Notes: a model not told the origin generated them from the letters alone. DNA of 64,000 nt from Alphaproteobacteria bacterium (GCA_028285105.1 JANQQE010000021.1:558001-622000); one strand, 5' to 3'. Shown: positions 40,170-48,762, counted from the first letter of the stretch. Program-made: numbers and translations.

Positions 40170-40493
40170 ATGGCCAAGAAACCGACGACATCCAAAAAGA
40201 AGCGACTCGCCGAAGTCGATCCTGAATCGGAAATGCTCTTGCGGGCGATCCTCTCGCTTCGGCACATGGGGGAGGCCAAGCGATTTTTTCGCGATCTACT
40301 AACCGACGATGAGATCGACATGTTGGTAAGGCGGTGGAAAGTGGTGTCGATGCTGGCGAGCGGCGATTCGTATCGACGCATTGAACAAGAAACCAGCATG
40401 AGTTCGCGTACCGTTGCGCGGATCGCCAAATGGCTCAAGGAAGGCCCGGGGGGATATCGCATCGTGTTGGAACGGTTGAAGCGAAAGAACTAG
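40170..40493 (+). CDS. TrpR/YerC-family transcriptional regulator
   Basis: 107 aa. The helical TrpR-like DNA-binding domain is visible: LLTDDEIDMLVRRWKVVSML, GDSYRRIEQETSMSSRTVAR and IAKWLKEGPGGY. The N-terminus is basic (AKKPTTSKKKRLAEVDPESE). This family (YerC/YecD) includes HisR, a histidine-responsive repressor of his operons in Firmicutes. The gene lies 13 bases before hisG, and its own promoter region contains a perfect 10-bp inverted repeat, so the same role is likely here. The ligand is inferred from context, not seen. Confidence 0.88.
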   Translation: MAKKPTTSKKKRLAEVDPESEMLLRAILSLRHMGEAKRFFRDLLTDDEIDMLVRRWKVVSMLASGDSYRRIEQETSMSSRTVARIAKWLKEGPGGYRIVLERLKRKN

Positions 40494-40506
40494 AGGCAAA
40501 CGTGTG

Positions 40507-41376
40507 ATGAAGCAGTTCTCAAAAAAAATCAGGTTGGCCGTCCCCAAGGGGAGGCAGCAGGACAGGATCATCTCGCTGCTGGCTGACGCTGGGTTGGCGA
40601 TTTCGGCAGACAGCAAGGGGTATCGCCCTGCATGCAGCGACGACCGCTTCGAGGTAAAGTTGTTGAAGGCGGCTAACATTCCGAAGCTGGTCGAATTCGG
40701 GGCGCACGACATGGGCATTACCGGTCACGATTGGATTGAAGAAACCGGAGCGGAGGTGGCAGAGCTGTTGGACACAGGTTTGCTTCCAGTCAAGTTGGTG
40801 TCGGCTGCACCGAAGGGAAGCGATCCGTTTGCCAGTCGCAACGGGGCATCGCTGATCGTTGCGTCCGAGTACGAGAACATAACCCGAAATTACATGGAGC
40901 GCAAGGGTTGCGAGTTTCGTTACGTACGAACCTATGGGGCGACAGAAGTGTTTCCGCCAGAAGATGCCGATCTTATCGTTGACAACACAGCCACCGGTTC
41001 GGCGCTTCGGTCCAACGGTCTTGAAATTATCGATGAAATCCTTCAATCGAGTACACGACTGATTGCAAGTCGTGGTGCGATGAATGACCCTGCACAGCGC
41101 GAAGTGATCGATGAGGTTGTCATGTTGGTTTCAAGCGTGCTTGAAGGACGTCGGCGCGTGCTTCTGGACATGAATGTCAGTGCGGACGCAATCAATCGCG
41201 TGATTGAACTACTGCCTGCAATGAAATCTCCAACAGTTCAGCCGCTTCGTGGAAACGGTGGGTTTGCGGTGCGGGTGGCGGTGCTGCGAAGCGATGTCCC
41301 CAAAGTGTTGCCCGCGATCCTGAGGGCTGGCGCGACCGACGTCCTACAGACTGCCGTCCAGAAAGTCGTCGCCTAA
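40507..41376 (+). CDS. hisG: ATP phosphoribosyltransferase, long form (HisG)
   Basis: 289 aa from ATG at 40507 (GTG at 40504 also possible). The catalytic part has LAVPKGRQQDRIISLLADAG, HDMGITGHDW and the PRPP-binding DLIVDNTATGSALRSNGLEI. The C-terminal 75-80 residues (VLLDMNVSADAINRVIELLP...) form the ACT-like regulatory domain of the long form, so HisZ is not needed and histidine should feed back directly. It catalyses step 1 of histidine synthesis. First structural gene of the operon. Confidence 0.95.
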   Translation: MKQFSKKIRLAVPKGRQQDRIISLLADAGLAISADSKGYRPACSDDRFEVKLLKAANIPKLVEFGAHDMGITGHDWIEETGAEVAELLDTGLLPVKLVSAAPKGSDPFASRNGASLIVASEYENITRNYMERKGCEFRYVRTYGATEVFPPEDADLIVDNTATGSALRSNGLEIIDEILQSSTRLIASRGAMNDPAQREVIDEVVMLVSSVLEGRRRVLLDMNVSADAINRVIELLPAMKSPTVQPLRGNGGFAVRVAVLRSDVPKVLPAILRAGATDVLQTAVQKVVA

Positions 41377-41403
41377 CGTCTCCAGAGTGAAGAGTTTTTT
41401 GCA

Positions 41404-42693
41404 ATGGTTCGCATTCTACATAGTCCGCAGGGCGGCGTGATGCCTGAGGGCATTCGGCGGGTCGAAACGTCGGCGCGAGAAGCCGCAGATGTTTGCCGTG
41501 AAGTGATCGATGCGGTGCAATCGCGCGGTGACGCAGCTCTGTTGGAATTCACGCATCGCTTCGACGGTGTCGATCTGACAAAGCGTGGCTTCGCCGTCGG
41601 TGAGGAAGAATTCGCAGCGGCAGAGAAGAACATCGGTGCCGACATGCGCGAGGCGCTGACCCACGCGATCAGAAACATCAACCGATTCCACGAGCAGCAA
41701 CGACCGAAGCCCGAACCAATGATGGAAGTTGAACCGGGGGTCTGGTGCGGCGATCGATGGACGCCGATCGATTCGGTTTGTTTGTACGTGCCGCGAGGGC
41801 GTGGTGCATTTTCGTCTGTGATGTGCATGCTCGGCGTGCCGGCCGTTGTTGCCGGCGTTGGGCGAATCGTGGTTTGCACGCCGCCTGGTCCGGATGGGCG
41901 CGTTGACGACGCGACGCTGGTGGCGGCAAAGTTGATCGGAATTGACCGCGTGTATCGAATTGGCGGTGCGCAGGCGGTGGCTGCGATGGCGTTTGGTACG
42001 GAGTCGATTGAATCGTGCGCGAAGATCGTCGGACCAGGGAACGTTTATGTGTCCGCAGCCCGGCATATTTTGAGCGATCGAATCGATCCTGGACCGCCGG
42101 CAGGCCCGAGCGAATCGGTCGTGCTTTGCGACGAAGGCGTTAATCCAACAAATGCCGCATGGAATCTACTCATCGAAGCCGAGCATGGCGAAAACTCTTG
42201 CGCCGCTCTCGTGACCCATGATGATTCGCTCGCCCGGAAGATCGCCGATGCGGTTGGGAAGAACATTGAAACGATGAATCCGCAGCGACAGGCGTTCGCA
42301 TCGCAAGTGCTTTCCGAAAACGGTGGGATCGTCGTCACGAAATCGCTCGATGATTCGATCGAATTCGTCAATGCATTCGCGCCGGAACACCTGGCGATCA
42401 TGTCGAATCGCGGTGACGAGATCGTTAAGTCGATTCGCAATGCCGGAGAGATTCTGATCGGTGACTTTCCCATCATCAGTCTCGGTAACTATGCGATGGG
42501 GCTCAACGCCATTTTGCCGACCGGTGGAAGGGCGACGACGCGGTCATGCGTTTCGGTGATGGATTTTCTAAAGCGATCGTCGGTGGGTCAGGTGAATCGG
42601 GAAGGGTTCGATTCGGTCGCGCCGGTTGTATCGGTGATGAGTCGCGACGAGGGTTTCAGCGCCCATCATCTTGCGGTCGAAAACTGGTCGTAG
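41404..42693 (+). CDS. hisD: Histidinol dehydrogenase (HisD)
   Basis: 429 aa, normal length. Motifs: VPRGRGAFSSVMCMLGVPAV, RIGGAQAVAAMAFGT, GPGNVYVSAARHIL, GPPAGPSESVVLCDEG, LLIEAEHGENSCAALVT and FAPEHLAIM. These include the zinc-ligand and NAD regions of HisD. It oxidises histidinol to histidine in two steps (the last reactions of the pathway). It lies 27 bases after hisG. Confidence 0.95.
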   Translation: MVRILHSPQGGVMPEGIRRVETSAREAADVCREVIDAVQSRGDAALLEFTHRFDGVDLTKRGFAVGEEEFAAAEKNIGADMREALTHAIRNINRFHEQQRPKPEPMMEVEPGVWCGDRWTPIDSVCLYVPRGRGAFSSVMCMLGVPAVVAGVGRIVVCTPPGPDGRVDDATLVAAKLIGIDRVYRIGGAQAVAAMAFGTESIESCAKIVGPGNVYVSAARHILSDRIDPGPPAGPSESVVLCDEGVNPTNAAWNLLIEAEHGENSCAALVTHDDSLARKIADAVGKNIETMNPQRQAFASQVLSENGGIVVTKSLDDSIEFVNAFAPEHLAIMSNRGDEIVKSIRNAGEILIGDFPIISLGNYAMGLNAILPTGGRATTRSCVSVMDFLKRSSVGQVNREGFDSVAPVVSVMSRDEGFSAHHLAVENWS

Positions 42694-42730
42694 ATACAGG
42701 CAGTAATTCCGTACACAAGGTTGAATACCA

Positions 42731-43408
42731 ATGACTCAAACATTTACGCCCTTAGTGGTTTCGCGGCGGACGGCTGAGACGGAGTTCTCGCTGAAATTGT
42801 CGCCGCGTACCGAGTCGGCGGTCTCGCTGGATATTCCCAATCGACTGCTGTCGCACTTTGTCGATCATTTTTCGCGCGGGGCGGGCATCAACGTTGCAAC
42901 GGCAACAACCGATTGGCCGGGGTCGTGGCAATTCGATCATGTGCTTTGCGAAGATATGGGGCAGCTTCTGGGAGCTGGGGTGGCTGCGATTGCGAAAGAG
43001 CGAACGGCATCGGTTGGGATTGCGGGCCGGGCAGCGTTGTCTGGCGTGATGGATGATGCAGCCGCCAGTGTCGAAATCAGTTTGGAGTCGCGGCCCAGAT
43101 GTTCGTGGAATGTTGGCGACGGGATCGATATCGATGGCTTTGTCGATTCGTGGTACGACGCTACTGGCGTTCAAGTTGGGCAATGCTTCGGTACGAACTT
43201 GCGGCAGTTTATAGACGGGTTTGCGCTGGGCAGCGGTGCGACGGTGGCGATTTCGGTTGGGGCAGCCACAAACTTGCACCACTTGTATGAAGTGATTTTT
43301 CGGGCATTGGGCGATGCGGTCGGAGTGGCTCTGGGTACGGCGTGCCGCTTGCCGGGCGACGGTAGCGGGTTGGCTGGCCCGCCGGTCTATGAGACGAAAA
43401 CGATTTGA
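42731..43408 (+). CDS. hisB: Divergent imidazoleglycerol-phosphate dehydratase (HisB)
   Basis: 225 aa. Placement and partial motifs identify it: the start SRRTAETEF, RLLSHFVDHF (usual FLDHML), QFDHVLCED (usual DxHHTVED), VMDDA (usual PMDE), ESRP (usual SGRP) and LHHLYEVIFRAL (usual HHxxEaxFKAxA). Compared with standard HisB, three conserved His are changed: Arg49, Val71 and Gln159 stand where His is expected; His42, His70, Glu74 and His183-His184-Glu187 remain. HisB needs two manganese ions held by such His, so the site is altered. It may still perform step 6, as no other HisB is in the cluster. It overlaps the next gene by four bases. Confidence 0.75.
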   Translation: MTQTFTPLVVSRRTAETEFSLKLSPRTESAVSLDIPNRLLSHFVDHFSRGAGINVATATTDWPGSWQFDHVLCEDMGQLLGAGVAAIAKERTASVGIAGRAALSGVMDDAAASVEISLESRPRCSWNVGDGIDIDGFVDSWYDATGVQVGQCFGTNLRQFIDGFALGSGATVAISVGAATNLHHLYEVIFRALGDAVGVALGTACRLPGDGSGLAGPPVYETKTI

Positions 43409-44424
43409 ACGGGTTGGTGAATTCGGTGGGTAAGAAACCGCTCTTAATTTTGGATGCCGACGGTGTGTTTATGGACGAGGTGCCATATTGGAACGCGGCG
43501 CTGGCGACGATGATGTACCGATTCGATCTTGAATGCGCAGACGCCGACGCGTGGGCTGAGTTGAGTCGCACTTGCCTCGTCGAATTTCGCGTGCAGGCGA
43601 TCACCAAGGGACGCGGTTGCAATTCGAATTGGGATTTGACTGCCGTCATGATTCGGGCGGCTGACGATGGTGCGTGCCTTGCCGGTTTGGGTGAAGGACT
43701 GCGTCTTGGTGATTTCGATTTGTTTGCGACATCGCTTGTGGAAGGGATGGAGCGGCAGTGGCGACAGAGTGATTCTGCCGATCCGCTTGGTCAGTTCGGT
43801 ATTGAGCGCGACAGCGATTTCTTTAAGCAAGCGGTCGCGGAGTTTCAGGAGGTCTTCGAACGAAACGTTGATATTGATTGGGACTTCGACCGACAAGTTC
43901 CGGTCCTGCCGGTAGCGGATTTGAATGCTCTTTTTACGCGGCTAAAGGATTGCGGTTATATGCTGGGTATTTGCACTTCGCGGGCGGAGTCGGAGATTGT
44001 TGAGCCATTGGCGCAGTTCGGATTGCTCGATTGTTTTGAACGCGATCATATTGCGACCTATGACCACTCGGTCAAAGCCGAATCGCATACTGGCAAGAAG
44101 GCAATGGGTAAGCCGCATCCGTTCCCGCTGCTTTGTGCCGTCGTCGGTTTTGATGCAGCGATTCAAATGTGCGATGGCGAGTCGGGTCAGCTGGCTGGTG
44201 ACGTTGTGTACGTTGGCGATGCGCCGGCTGACTTTAAAGCCGCTTCCCGCTCGCGCGACCTGGGGCTTTCCGTGTCATACGTTCACATCGATTCCCGTTT
44301 GGCGCCGTTGGCCGACCGCGACATCATTGCCAACAGTGACATGACAAAACTCGTCGCCCCGACGCTCGCCGACTGCGAGTCGTGGCTTTGCGATTATGCC
44401 GCTTGCGTGGGAAGCGCGTCATGA
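43405..44424 (+). CDS. HAD-superfamily phosphatase, candidate histidinol-phosphatase
   Basis: 339 aa from TTG overlapping the hisB stop (GTG at 43426 is an alternative). HAD motifs: I, LILDADGVFMDE (nucleophile and general-acid Asp); II, LGICTSRAESE; III, MGKPHPFPLL (Lys); IV, VYVGDAPADFKAASRS. A large cap (about residues 30-180) separates I and II. Its place in the his operon between hisB and hisH, and the lack of any other histidinol-phosphatase, make it the natural candidate for step 8. The cap is longer than in the HAD HolPase of E. coli HisB, so substrate is inferred from context. Confidence 0.7.
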   Translation: MNGLVNSVGKKPLLILDADGVFMDEVPYWNAALATMMYRFDLECADADAWAELSRTCLVEFRVQAITKGRGCNSNWDLTAVMIRAADDGACLAGLGEGLRLGDFDLFATSLVEGMERQWRQSDSADPLGQFGIERDSDFFKQAVAEFQEVFERNVDIDWDFDRQVPVLPVADLNALFTRLKDCGYMLGICTSRAESEIVEPLAQFGLLDCFERDHIATYDHSVKAESHTGKKAMGKPHPFPLLCAVVGFDAAIQMCDGESGQLAGDVVYVGDAPADFKAASRSRDLGLSVSYVHIDSRLAPLADRDIIANSDMTKLVAPTLADCESWLCDYAACVGSAS

Positions 44425-44437
44425 ATGTGGTGGTGGC

Positions 44438-45037
44438 ATGATTGGGGTTGTGGACTACGGGGCTGGCAATCTTCAAAGCTTGGGGAATGCGTTGGATCAC
44501 ATTGGCCTTTCGTGGCAGCTGGTGGATTCGGCGGGTGATCTTGCAAGCTGCGAACGGGTGATTCTACCGGGCGTCGGGCATTTTCGTGCGGCGATGGAGA
44601 CGCTTTCGCAATCCGGACAAGCTGCGTGGGTGGCTGCCTTCGCCAAGTCGGGTAAACCGATTCTTGGTATATGTCTCGGAGCGCAACTGCTGTTGGAGTC
44701 AAGCGAGGAAGCTCCGGGAGTGGTTGGTATTGGCTTGATTCCCGGGCGCGTTAGAAAGCTGACCGGCGAAACAATACCGCACATGGGGTGGAATCGCGTG
44801 CGGTCGAATGGGTCGCATCCGATTCTTGAGAGCGATGAGCAAGCCCCGCACTTCTATTTTGCCCATAGCTATGTTTGCGAGCCAGGCGATCCGGACGCCT
44901 CCCTGGCAGTGACAGATCGTGGCACGGACGATGTGTGCGTTGCGGTCGGTTGCGAAAACGTGGTTGGCGTGCAGTTTCATCCTGAGAAAAGTGGGGTGGC
45001 TGGCCTGTCGCTGCTGGAGAGGTTTGGGCGATGTTAG
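44438..45037 (+). CDS. hisH: Imidazole glycerol phosphate synthase glutaminase subunit (HisH)
   Basis: 199 aa from ATG at 44438. Begins IGVVDYGAGNLQSLGNAL. The class I glutaminase triad is visible: Cys in GICLGAQLL and His/Glu in QFHPEKSG. PHMGWNRV and FYFAHSYV are HisH-specific. It supplies ammonia to HisF to make imidazole glycerol phosphate and AICAR (step 5). Its stop overlaps the hisF start by seven bases (ATGTTAG). Confidence 0.95.
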   Translation: MIGVVDYGAGNLQSLGNALDHIGLSWQLVDSAGDLASCERVILPGVGHFRAAMETLSQSGQAAWVAAFAKSGKPILGICLGAQLLLESSEEAPGVVGIGLIPGRVRKLTGETIPHMGWNRVRSNGSHPILESDEQAPHFYFAHSYVCEPGDPDASLAVTDRGTDDVCVAVGCENVVGVQFHPEKSGVAGLSLLERFGRC

Positions 45038-45786
45038 CCAGGCGAATCATTCCGTGCCTAGATATTCGCGGCGGTCGCGTGGTGAAGGGCGTTGCGTTCA
45101 AGAACCTTCGCGATGCGGGCGATCCGGTTGAGCGAGCGAAGGCTTACATGGACGGGGGAGCCGACGAACTTTGCTTTCTTGATGTGACGGCATCGATTGA
45201 AGATCGTCCGTTGCTGATTGAACTGGTTCGGAAGCTTTCAAGGGTGCTGTTCATTCCGTTTACCGTTGGCGGTGGCGTGCGAAGTGTGAACGATGCCAAG
45301 GAGTTACTGCGGGCGGGGGCTGACAAGATTGGTGTTAATACGGCTGCGGTTGCTCGTCCCGAACTGCTCGAAGAGTTAGCCGGTCATTTCGGTAATCAAT
45401 GCGTGGTGCTTTCGATTGATGCGTTGGGGCAGGGGATTGATGCGAAGGTGACGACGCATGGCGGGCGCGAGGTGACGGGTCGGACCGTTTGCGATTGGGC
45501 GCGGGAAGCGGTTGAACTGGGGGCTGGCGAGATACTTTTGAATTCGGTCGATGCGGATGGTGCGCGGAGCGGGTTTGCGATTGATCTGGTTGAACGGGTG
45601 ATCGATGCGGTTCGTGTTCCCGTGATTGCTTCGGGTGGCGCGGGCAGTGCAAACGACTTTGCGGAATTGTTTATGCACACACGTGCGCACGCGGGGTTAG
45701 CCGCTTCGATCTTTCATGACGGATCGACGACACCGTACGATGTTAAGAAATTGCTGCAAGACAAGGGCGTAGAGGTGCGGTTGTGA
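45031..45786 (+). CDS. hisF: Imidazole glycerol phosphate synthase cyclase subunit (HisF)
   Basis: 251 aa. The (beta/alpha)8 barrel starts RIIPCLDIRGGRVVKGVAF with catalytic Asp, and SIDALGQG carries the second catalytic Asp. VGGGVRSVNDAKELLRAGAD and SGGAGSANDFAEL are the phosphate-binding turns. It joins HisH for step 5. It overlaps the next gene by GTGA. Confidence 0.96.
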   Translation: MLARRIIPCLDIRGGRVVKGVAFKNLRDAGDPVERAKAYMDGGADELCFLDVTASIEDRPLLIELVRKLSRVLFIPFTVGGGVRSVNDAKELLRAGADKIGVNTAAVARPELLEELAGHFGNQCVVLSIDALGQGIDAKVTTHGGREVTGRTVCDWAREAVELGAGEILLNSVDADGARSGFAIDLVERVIDAVRVPVIASGGAGSANDFAELFMHTRAHAGLAASIFHDGSTTPYDVKKLLQDKGVEVRL

Positions 45787-47027
45787 TTATTCCGAGCATT
45801 GATATCTCAAACGGGCGTGCCGTGCAACTTCGTCAAGGGCGGGATTTGCTTCTGACTGACGATCGCGATCCGGTCGAGTTAGCCGCAATGTTCAACCGAT
45901 TTGGGCCTGTGGCCGTCGTCGATCTTGATGCGGCGATGGGTAAGGGTTGCAACACAGACTTGATCGAGGCGTGCTGCCAGGTGGCTGACTGTCGCGTGGG
46001 CGGTGGCATTCGAAGTGCCGACGGCGTGCGGGATTGGATCAAACGCGGTGCGCAGAAAGTCGTTGTCGGGACGATGGCGTCGGTGGAATTCCTGCGACAG
46101 TTTCCGCGCGAGTGGTTGGTAGCCGCCATCGATTCCAAGGGCGATCAGGTTGTCGATTCCGGTTGGTCGCGCGACACGCAGGCGAACGTTTTCGAGCGGG
46201 CGAAAGAGTTAGCGCCGTATTGCAGCGAATTTCTTTTCACGCAGGTTGAGCGTGAGGGGATGCTTGGCGGCGTTGATCTTGAGCGGGCGAATCGACTTCG
46301 CGAAATTGTGGACCTTCCGATCGTGGTGGCTGGCGGTGTTCGCAATGCTGCGGATGTCGTCGAATTGGTGCAAGCCGGTTTCAGCACGCAAGTGGGTCGA
46401 GCGCTTTATGAGAACAAACTTGACCTTGCCGATGCCTGGGTGCAGAGCGTTGCGTTCGATGCCTCTGGTTTGATACCGACGATTGTTCAAGATGCGCGCA
46501 CTGGCGATGTCTTGATGCTGGCGTATAGCAATGGCGATTCGTTGCGGGTGGCGCTCTCGGAGGGTGTGGGATGTTACTGGTCGCGTTCGCGAAAAAACCT
46601 CTGGCGCAAGGGGGAAACATCGGGCAACACGCAGCGGTTGGTGTCGGCGCGGTTCGACTGCGACCGCGATGCAGTTCTCTTTCGTGTTGAACAAGTCGGA
46701 CCGACGTGCCACACAGGATCGCCTACCTGCTTCGGACCGCGTACATTTGATACTGGCGCTTCGGTACACCGGACGCTTCAAGATCGTTTTGAATCACTTT
46801 CCAACACCGAAAAACCCAGCTATACGCAGAAGCTGCTGACCGATCCGGGTCTACTTGCCAGCAAACTCCGCGAAGAAATCGAAGAGGTCATCGCCTCGCC
46901 GGATCGTGCCAACCTTCGATGGGAATTTGCCGACGTGCTCTATCATCTTTGCGTGAAGATGGTGGCTGACGGGGTGATGCCCGAGCAGGTTGTTGCAGAG
47001 CTTCGCAGTCGCATCAAGCCAAAATAA
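45783..47027 (+). CDS. hisA: HisA-HisI-HisE trifunctional fusion
   Basis: 414 aa from GTG overlapping hisF. Residues 1 to about 230 are HisA (IIPSIDISNGRAVQLRQG, AAIDSKGDQ, VAGGVRNAADV), the ProFAR isomerase barrel. About 232-325 is HisI (IPTIVQDARTGDVLMLAYSN, YWSRSRKNLWRKGETSGNTQ and the zinc Cys set DCDRD, PTCHTG, PTCFG). About 328-414 is HisE (SYTQKLLTDPGLLASKLREE, FADVLYHLCVKM). Together these cover steps 2 (HisE), 3 (HisI) and 4 (HisA). HisIE fusions are common, but fusing them behind HisA is unusual. Reading is continuous with no internal stop. Confidence 0.92.
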   Translation: MIIPSIDISNGRAVQLRQGRDLLLTDDRDPVELAAMFNRFGPVAVVDLDAAMGKGCNTDLIEACCQVADCRVGGGIRSADGVRDWIKRGAQKVVVGTMASVEFLRQFPREWLVAAIDSKGDQVVDSGWSRDTQANVFERAKELAPYCSEFLFTQVEREGMLGGVDLERANRLREIVDLPIVVAGGVRNAADVVELVQAGFSTQVGRALYENKLDLADAWVQSVAFDASGLIPTIVQDARTGDVLMLAYSNGDSLRVALSEGVGCYWSRSRKNLWRKGETSGNTQRLVSARFDCDRDAVLFRVEQVGPTCHTGSPTCFGPRTFDTGASVHRTLQDRFESLSNTEKPSYTQKLLTDPGLLASKLREEIEEVIASPDRANLRWEFADVLYHLCVKMVADGVMPEQVVAELRSRIKPK

Positions 47028-47077
47028 CCCTTAAGTCCCCTGTTGATCGATGTTTGGCTGGCGTGTGGTTGGCTGGG

Positions 47078-47106
47078 TTGACCCTTTGATCGGCAACTCC
47101 TAGATT
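47078..47106 (+). promoter_or_regulatory. Candidate promoter of ndk
   Basis: TTGACC, exactly 17 bases, TAGATT. It lies about 120 bases before the ndk start and after the his operon stop, giving ndk its own transcript. Confidence 0.5.
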
Positions 47107-47226
47107 ACCGGCCCGACGACTCGTTTTTTCGCACGTTTCACGGGTCGAATCGGGCATGGTATCCACAGAAATCAATGAACCGGCGAGCGTTTTGCGTCGC
47201 CCGATTGAATCGACAAGGAGCGAGTT

Positions 47227-47688
47227 TTGGAAAAGACACTGATTATTCTCAAACCGGACTGCGTGCAGCGCCGTTTGATTGGCCGCGTCGTGCAGCGTTT
47301 TGAAGACAAGGGCCTCACGCTTTCGGGCATGAAGCTGATGCAGATCGAAAAGTCGCTGGCTGAAAAGCACTATGCCCCGCACGTTGGTAAGCCGTTCTAC
47401 CCCGGTTTGATCGAGTACATCACCAGTGGTCCGGTGGTGGTGTTGGCGCTGGCGGGTCCGAATGCGATCACTGTTTCGCGCAAGTTGATGGGTGCGACGT
47501 TCGGTTTCGATGCCGAGCCAGGCACGATTCGCGGTGACTTTGGAATCAGTAAGACGTTTAACCTGATTCACGGCAGCGATGCGCCCGAGACAGCAGAGAC
47601 GGAGATTGCATTGTATTTTGCGCCGGGTGAACTGCTCGACTATTCGACCGCGGCTGAAGGTTGGACGAGTAAGCCGAACGAAGTGTAG
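47227..47688 (+). CDS. ndk: Nucleoside diphosphate kinase
   Basis: 153 aa from TTG with AAGGAG upstream. LIILKPDCVQRRLIGRVVQR opens the fold, MGATFGFDAEPGTIRGDFGI follows, and the phospho-His is in FNLIHGSDAPE. It transfers gamma-phosphate between NTPs and NDPs. Length is standard. It is single-copy housekeeping, probably with its own promoter. Confidence 0.96.
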   Translation: MEKTLIILKPDCVQRRLIGRVVQRFEDKGLTLSGMKLMQIEKSLAEKHYAPHVGKPFYPGLIEYITSGPVVVLALAGPNAITVSRKLMGATFGFDAEPGTIRGDFGISKTFNLIHGSDAPETAETEIALYFAPGELLDYSTAAEGWTSKPNEV

Positions 47689-47706
47689 ATCGCGCAGGGG
47701 GCGCTG

Positions 47707-48066
47707 ATGATGAAAGTGCAATCGATTGAATCGCACGAGCAGGGACCGGTGACGATGGAAGGTGCTTCCGGTGCGCAGATGCGGATGCTCATCGGACCGG
47801 GCGAGAAAGCCCCGAACTTTCACATGCGTCACTTCGAAGTCGACGTGGGCGGATACACACCGCACCACCAACACGACTACGAACATGAAATCGTGATCCT
47901 CAAGGGCAAAGGGGTGGCCAATTCGGAGCAAGGCGAGCGCGAGTTCCGCGAGGGTGATATCATTTACGTACCGGCGAACGAGATGCACAACTTCAGCAAC
48001 ACGGGTGACTCGCCGTTGGAGTTTATATGCCTGATCCCAGCCCCGCAGGATTGTTCAAAGGATTAG
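47707..48066 (+). CDS. Cupin-domain protein
   Basis: 119 aa. A single cupin: motif 1 GGYTPHHQHDYEHEIVILKG supplies His/His/Glu ligands, motif 2 VPANEMHNFSNTGDSP supplies the last His. Such small cupins are metal-binding enzymes or sensors. The substrate is unknown. It starts 18 bases after ndk and may be co-transcribed with it. Confidence 0.85.
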   Translation: MMKVQSIESHEQGPVTMEGASGAQMRMLIGPGEKAPNFHMRHFEVDVGGYTPHHQHDYEHEIVILKGKGVANSEQGEREFREGDIIYVPANEMHNFSNTGDSPLEFICLIPAPQDCSKD

Positions 48067-48084
48067 TGCGTAATTCGCCAACGG

Positions 48085-48164
48085 AGGGTCCGCTGTGCGG
48101 ACCGTTCGTTTTGAATCGGCTTGCGTAAATTGGTTCGCACATTTCGGTCCGCACAGCGGACCCT
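48085..48164. repeat. 80-bp element with 20-bp perfect inverted repeats
   Basis: AGGGTCCGCTGTGCGGACCG (48085-48104) and its exact inverse complement at 48145-48164 flank a 40-base centre. Same family as 10906-10926 and, with C/G swaps in the arms, 14263-14327. Confidence 0.75.
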
Positions 48165-48189
48165 ACATTCCTCACTGTTCGGCCTACGG

Positions 48190-48762
48190 ATGATTGCATC
48201 GAACGACAATCCGAAATCATCAGCCGAACCCGTGGTCAAAGGCGTTTGCTCGAAGTGCGGTCGCTCCGTCGCGGGCTTTCCCGGTGACTATGCCCGCTGC
48301 GACAAATGTGAACACATGCAGATGCTTTCGTCCGAACCGCCGCCCGGTTGGCGCACCGTCGCGAGGGGCGAGCGGCTGACACAGTTGCCGTTTTGGTTCG
48401 TGACGTTGTTCTACGCATCGATCGGTGCGATCGTCTGGACCGGTGGCGGTACGGACACGGTCAGCAGCGCGATTGTTGTGCTGGTCTTTGCCGGCTGGAT
48501 TTTTTCGATCATGCAGTTTTCAAAAGCCGCCGAACGCCAGCGCCGCTGGTGGGCGCCGGTGCTGGAGTATCACATCGTAGCGCTACTGATGATCCCAGGA
48601 TTCATGTGGGCAGCCGGTGCGTTCATGGCCATCGTCAACTGGACCATCGACGGCATGACAATCCTATGGATGCTATTCGCTGCCGTCATCATGTTTATAT
48701 CCCTGCTGCTATACGGCGACGCAAGAAGGCGCATCGCGCATCTCAAGATCGTCAAGCTTTAG
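48190..48762 (+). CDS. Membrane protein with N-terminal zinc ribbon
   Basis: 190 aa from ATG at 48190, the first start after the repeat element. CSKCGRSVAGFPGDYARCDK is a Cys4 zinc ribbon. Then come about four hydrophobic segments (WFVTLFYASIGAIVW, AIVVLVFAGWIFSIM, IVALLMIPGFMWAAGAFMAI, ILWMLFAAVIMFISLLL). No family is recognised; zinc ribbon plus membrane helices is a frequent planctomycete layout. Function unknown. Confidence 0.7.
   Translation: MIASNDNPKSSAEPVVKGVCSKCGRSVAGFPGDYARCDKCEHMQMLSSEPPPGWRTVARGERLTQLPFWFVTLFYASIGAIVWTGGGTDTVSSAIVVLVFAGWIFSIMQFSKAAERQRRWWAPVLEYHIVALLMIPGFMWAAGAFMAIVNWTIDGMTILWMLFAAVIMFISLLLYGDARRRIAHLKIVKL

Noticed and set aside
44421..44441. Tiny ORF (ATG AAT GTG...) just before hisH
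   Set aside because: Only six codons, overlaps the previous stop and the hisH start, no support as a gene.
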